A DNA stretch of 64,000 nucleotides from Aequorivita capsosiphonis DSM 23843. Its GTDB lineage: Bacteria; Bacteroidota; Bacteroidia; Flavobacteriales; Flavobacteriaceae. Both the position numbers and the translations under genes were made by a program. The DNA is taken from contig NZ_AUBG01000002.1 in assembly GCF_000429125.1 (NCBI RefSeq), positions 1-64,000 of the forward strand. Reading direction: 5' to 3'. The notes beneath the pieces were generated by a model. That model saw only the letters and a program-made list of their open reading frames with translations. It searched no databases and had not been told where the DNA came from. Shown here one piece after another: positions 60,968-64,000 of this stretch. The number at the start of each line of letters is the position of its first letter. Position 1 is the stretch's first letter.

Positions 60968-61347
60968 TTTTCTAAACTATTTTTTTAAACTGGTCCCATT
61001 CAACATGTGGAATAAGACACTTTTATGTGGTTCACAAAATAATCATGGGTTTAACCATAATGAAATTGTAAGTTCAAAAGTAGAAAAAACCTCTTGTTAA
61101 AGGAAATATTAAGACAAGTATTATCTTCTGAAAAACTTTCTCATTTTTGGTATCTTTGTAAGCTAAATTAATAATGCGCTTAGTTGTTTAACAATTTATA
61201 AAATTGGCTAGCTAAAAGATTTTTGGCGAAGAAAAAAATAGGTTTAAACTTAAAGGCAAGTTAATAGCTGTTGATTTTTGGTCTATGTCTTTTGTCTTAC
61301 GTCCTAATTCTATAAATTCGATACTTTTAAGTATAAATGATAAATAT
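60968..61347. other. Divergent intergenic region, no feature recognised
   Basis: About 380 bp between the E1 gene and the oxygenase gene. An ATG at 61285 in the oxygenase frame adds an unconserved extension and was rejected as start. No palindrome or small gene is seen. Confidence 0.4.
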
Positions 61348-62299
61348 ATGAATAATATACCCAGCGTAGATTTGGCCGACTTCCTTTCTGAAGATCCTAA
61401 AAGGAAGCAAAAATTTGTAAATGAAATTGGCTCGGCTTATGAAGAGATTGGTTTTGTTTCCCTTAAGAATCATTTCCTCAGCGATCAATTGGTCGAAGAG
61501 CTTTATAAGGAGATAAAAAGCTTCTTCGCTCTTCCTGTTGAAACTAAAGAAAAATATGAAATCCCAGGCCTTGGTGGACAACGGGGCTATGTTAGCTTCG
61601 GAAAAGAACACGCCAAAGGTAAGAAGGAAAGGCGATTTAAAAGAGTTTTGGCATTTTGGACAAGAGGCAACAGAAGATGCAAACCTATCTGAAGAATATC
61701 CAGAAAATGTTCAAGTTAGCGAACTTCCTGATTTCAACCACACAGGTATGGAAGCCTACAGAATGCTTGAGAAAACGGGAGTTTACGTACTTCGCGCCTT
61801 GGCTCTTTATATAGGCTTGGATGAATTTTACTTTGATCATTGGGCAGCTAATGGCAACAGCATTTTACGACCAATCCATTATCCGCCAATCACCGAAGAG
61901 CCCAAAGGAGCTGTTAGAGCAGGTGCTCACGGAGATATCAACTTGATAACTTTGTTGATGGGAGCTTCCGCCGGCGGTTTACAAGTCTTGCGAAAAGATG
62001 GCGAATGGATGGATGCAATCCCGAATGAAGATGAGCTGGTTATAAACGTAGGCGATATGCTTGAAAGACTAACCAATAATAAACTTCGCTCCACCATTCA
62101 CCGTGTTGCAAATCCGCCACGCGAACAATGGGGAAGCCCACGCTACTCTATTCCTTTCTTTATGCACCCGCGAAGCGATATGAAGTTGAACTGTTTGGAA
62201 GAATGTATAGACGCCGATCACCCAAAAGCCTATGACGATATTACCGCTGGCGAATTTCTGCACCAACGTTTGGTGGAAATTGGACTCATAAAAAAGTAA
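61348..62299 (+). pseudogene. Isopenicillin N synthase-like 2-oxoglutarate/Fe(II) oxygenase, frameshifted
   Basis: The N-terminal part (MNNIPSVDLADFL...LGGQRGYVSFGKEHAKGK) is in one frame, and the rest (GDLKEFWHFGQEATED... to the stop at 62297-62299) is in the +1-shifted frame. The switch lies at the GGAAAGG tract, about 61625-61632, where deleting one A restores KEGDLKEFWHFG. The restored protein, about 316 residues, has the Fe ligands in GAHGDINLI (His, Asp) and STIHRV (His), and the 2-oxoglutarate arginine in RYSIPFF. Single-base insertion in an A run may be a sequencing error, otherwise it is a recent pseudogene. Confidence 0.85.
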
Positions 62300-62317
62300 G
62301 CAGTTGCCAGTGGCAGT

Positions 62318-62674
62318 ATGCAGTTGAACCTGAAACCTGAAACATTGAATTCTCTAGAAGACCAATTAAAAAACTTATTTCCCGAACACGAGCCTAAAGA
62401 TGTTCCCGAAACGGAAGACGAACCTACAGTTTGGATGCAGGACGATCCTTTGATTTGTAAATATGAAAAGCGAAAAGGCAAGCCTACAACTATTATTGAA
62501 GGATATACCGGTGCTGATAGCGATTTTAAAATCCTCGCCAAGGAAATAAAGCAGTTATTGAGCGTTGGCGGTAGTTTTAAGAATGAACAAATTATTATCC
62601 AAGGTGACTATCGCGATAAGATTATGAAGTTTTTAAAAGATAAAGGCTTTAAAGTGAAACGCGTTGGAGGGTAA
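62318..62674 (+). CDS. SUI1/eIF1-like translation factor (YciH family)
   Basis: 118 residues from the ATG at 62318. The SUI1 core is KYEKRKGKPTTIIEGYTGAD, KILAKEIKQLLSVGGSF and IIIQGDYRDKIMKFLKDKGF. The first nine codons arise from an AACCTGA-type repeat, so the native start may be the TTG at 62345. It influences start-site choice in translation. It lies 18 bp after the oxygenase gene. Confidence 0.87.
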   Translation: MQLNLKPETLNSLEDQLKNLFPEHEPKDVPETEDEPTVWMQDDPLICKYEKRKGKPTTIIEGYTGADSDFKILAKEIKQLLSVGGSFKNEQIIIQGDYRDKIMKFLKDKGFKVKRVGG

Positions 62675-62683
62675 AAGAAGTGG

Positions 62684-62711
62684 CAGTAGTCAGTAGTCAG
62701 TAGTCAGTAGT
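62684..62711 (+). repeat. Heptamer tandem repeat (CAGTAGT)4
   Basis: Four perfect CAGTAGT units, ten bases after the SUI1 gene stop. It is the fifth intergenic 7-bp array found here. Confidence 0.9.
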
Positions 62712-62832
62712 CAAACTTAAAAAATAGCTTGACGTCTTGGTGTCTTTGCGCGATAAAAAGATAGCATTTGATAATTATAGAAAACAATGTTTATTTTTCT
62801 AAACTTCTAAACACATAAACTTAACGAGAAAC

Positions 62833-63714
62833 TTGAAACAAGAAACCATAAAACCCAGTGAACTCATATTAACCCCTGAAGGTAAAATCTATCATTTAGA
62901 CCTTGCTCCTTCCCAATTGGCAACAACTATTATAACGGTTGGTGATCCTGGACGCGTGGAAAAGGTTTCAAAATATTTTGATTCAATTGAAGCTAAAGCA
63001 GAACACAGGGAATTTAAAACCCACACGGGAACTTATAAAGGAAAGCGAATAAGCGTTATTTCTACTGGGATCGGACCGGATAATATAGATATTGTTTTTA
63101 ACGAACTCGATGCTTTGGTTAACATCGATTTTGAAAAACGGCAAGTAAAGAAAAAGCTGACGTCACTTGAAATTATTAGAATCGGTACTGCCGGCGGACT
63201 AACTCCTGAAGTTGAAGTTGATAGCTTTTTAATAAGCACCATGGGAATTGGCTTGGATAACGTAATGAACTATTACGACAATACCGATAAAATCCTTATG
63301 AGTGATTTTGCGCAATCGTTTATTGAACATACCCAATGGAATCCGGACAATTCTGTTCCCTATGCAGTGGAAGCAGATAAAACTTTGTTGAAAAAATTAT
63401 CTTCAGAAAAAACACTTGAAGGGATAACCATCACGAATGTCGGTTTTTACGGTCCTCAAGGAAGGGTGCTTCGGGCGAAACTGAAGGATGCCAAGCTAAA
63501 TGAGAAGCTTACTTCCTTTCGTTATAAAAATAAAGAAATCACAAACCTAGAAATGGAAACCGCCACAATGTACGCTATGGCGAAGCTTCTTGGACATCGA
63601 GCGCTTTCCATGAATGCCATTATTGCCAACCGCGCGAGGGGAACATTCAGCAAGAATGCATCAAAAACTATCGATGCCCTTATTCAATATACATTAGGAA
63701 AAATTACGGAATGA
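62833..63714 (+). CDS. Nucleoside phosphorylase (uridine phosphorylase-like)
   Basis: 293 residues from a TTG start at 62833 (no better in-frame ATG is seen). The phosphate-binding GDPGRVEKVSKYFDSI motif, STGIGPDNIDIVFNELDAL and the late LEMETATMYAMAKLLGHRALSMNAI segment fit the NP-I family. It cleaves nucleosides to base and ribose-1-phosphate. It overlaps the next gene by four bases (ATGA). Confidence 0.87.
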   Translation: MKQETIKPSELILTPEGKIYHLDLAPSQLATTIITVGDPGRVEKVSKYFDSIEAKAEHREFKTHTGTYKGKRISVISTGIGPDNIDIVFNELDALVNIDFEKRQVKKKLTSLEIIRIGTAGGLTPEVEVDSFLISTMGIGLDNVMNYYDNTDKILMSDFAQSFIEHTQWNPDNSVPYAVEADKTLLKKLSSEKTLEGITITNVGFYGPQGRVLRAKLKDAKLNEKLTSFRYKNKEITNLEMETATMYAMAKLLGHRALSMNAIIANRARGTFSKNASKTIDALIQYTLGKITE

Positions 63715-64000
63715 AAAACTTTTTAATTGGTGGTGTGCCAGAACACTTCAATCTACCTTGGTATATCGCACTTCGCGATAAAAAATTTCAAGAAAAAGGA
63801 ATCAACTTACGTTGGAAAGATTATCCCGGCGGAACGGGACAAATGGCTACAGCATTACGCGATAAGGAAATTGATATGGCCGTAATCCTTACCGAAGGAA
63901 TGGTTCGCGACATTATTAATGGAAACGACAGCAAAATTGTACAAGTCTTTGTGAAATCGCCTTTACTTTGGGGAATTCACGTTGCTACTACTTCAGAATA
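63711..64000 (+). CDS. Substrate-binding-domain protein (partial, 3' end beyond window)
   Basis: About 96 residues are visible, MKNFLIGGVPEHFNLPWYIA then GINLRWKDYPGGTGQMATAL and VILTEGMVRDIINGN. This fits the TauA/NMT1-type periplasmic substrate-binding fold, but no signal peptide is present. It is translationally coupled to the nucleoside phosphorylase, so it may bind a related small molecule or serve a menaquinone-futalosine-type role. The stop codon is not reached. Confidence 0.7.
   Translation, partial: MKNFLIGGVPEHFNLPWYIALRDKKFQEKGINLRWKDYPGGTGQMATALRDKEIDMAVILTEGMVRDIINGNDSKIVQVFVKSPLLWGIHVATTSE

Overview
This window is AT-rich chromosomal DNA from a member of the phylum Bacteroidota, most likely a Flavobacteriaceae. 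The reasons are two secreted proteins with C-terminal type IX secretion (T9SS) sorting domains, many short lipoproteins with Bacteroidota-style signal peptides, BspA-like surface repeats, few Shine-Dalgarno sequences, a TTG...TAnnTTTA-type promoter, and intergenic palindromes of the kind common in this phylum. The genus cannot be fixed from the sequence alone. I saw no tRNA, rRNA, CRISPR array, phage or intact insertion sequence.

Layout. 0-6.2 kb: a GIY-YIG protein, a small membrane protein and a secreted protein broken by an in-frame stop, set among four copies of a structured intergenic repeat; then PoxB-type pyruvate oxidase, a TauE/SafE transporter and a TspO protein. 6.4-14.4 kb: an unusual DUF4242/cyclase-like/AraC regulator, a BBE-type flavoenzyme behind a 21-bp-spaced direct repeat, two secreted proteins sharing an RDHRT peptide, and aminopeptidase P followed by about 1.25 kb of degenerate tandem repeats containing copies of its own 3' end. 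15.8-20.5 kb: ThiE-like and degenerate DEAD-box genes, then a translationally coupled exported-caspase/membrane-TIR pair. 20.9-28.2 kb: acyl-CoA dehydrogenase, a second TspO, a haem-binding protein and the tesA/ybbA/ybbP divergent trio. 28.2-29.2 kb is a gene graveyard (fragments of ybbP, an M28 peptidase and a REP-associated transposase). 29.2-33.7 kb holds the two T9SS surface proteins.

34-40 kb carries small redox and stress enzymes (glyoxalase-like, DoxX, DJ-1/PfpI, iron alcohol dehydrogenase, MDR oxidoreductase, TetR). 40-47 kb holds a second TIR/caspase locus: a membrane TPR protein, a caspase-alpha/beta-hydrolase-TPR fusion, a small PGDYG-like protein and a membrane-anchored TIR protein, apparently one operon, with an EEP-family nuclease convergent to it. 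47-51.4 kb is stress and ribosome-hibernation housekeeping.

51.7-57.4 kb is a tight seven-gene biosynthetic operon: ACP, ketosynthase, hotdog dehydratase, enoyl-reductase-like SDR, type III polyketide synthase, methyltransferase and FAD oxidoreductase. The last three recall the Streptomyces srsABC phenolic-lipid set, here joined to a dedicated acyl-chain builder, so a methylated, oxidised alkylresorcinol- or pyrone-type lipid is a reasonable prediction. A terminator separates it from an upstream OmpA lipoprotein, lipocalin and DUF1328 group. The window ends with a fused E1 alpha-beta dehydrogenase, a frameshifted 2-oxoglutarate oxygenase, a SUI1 protein, a nucleoside phosphorylase and the start of a substrate-binding protein.

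The strongest candidates for an undescribed system are the two caspase-then-TIR loci and the type III PKS operon.
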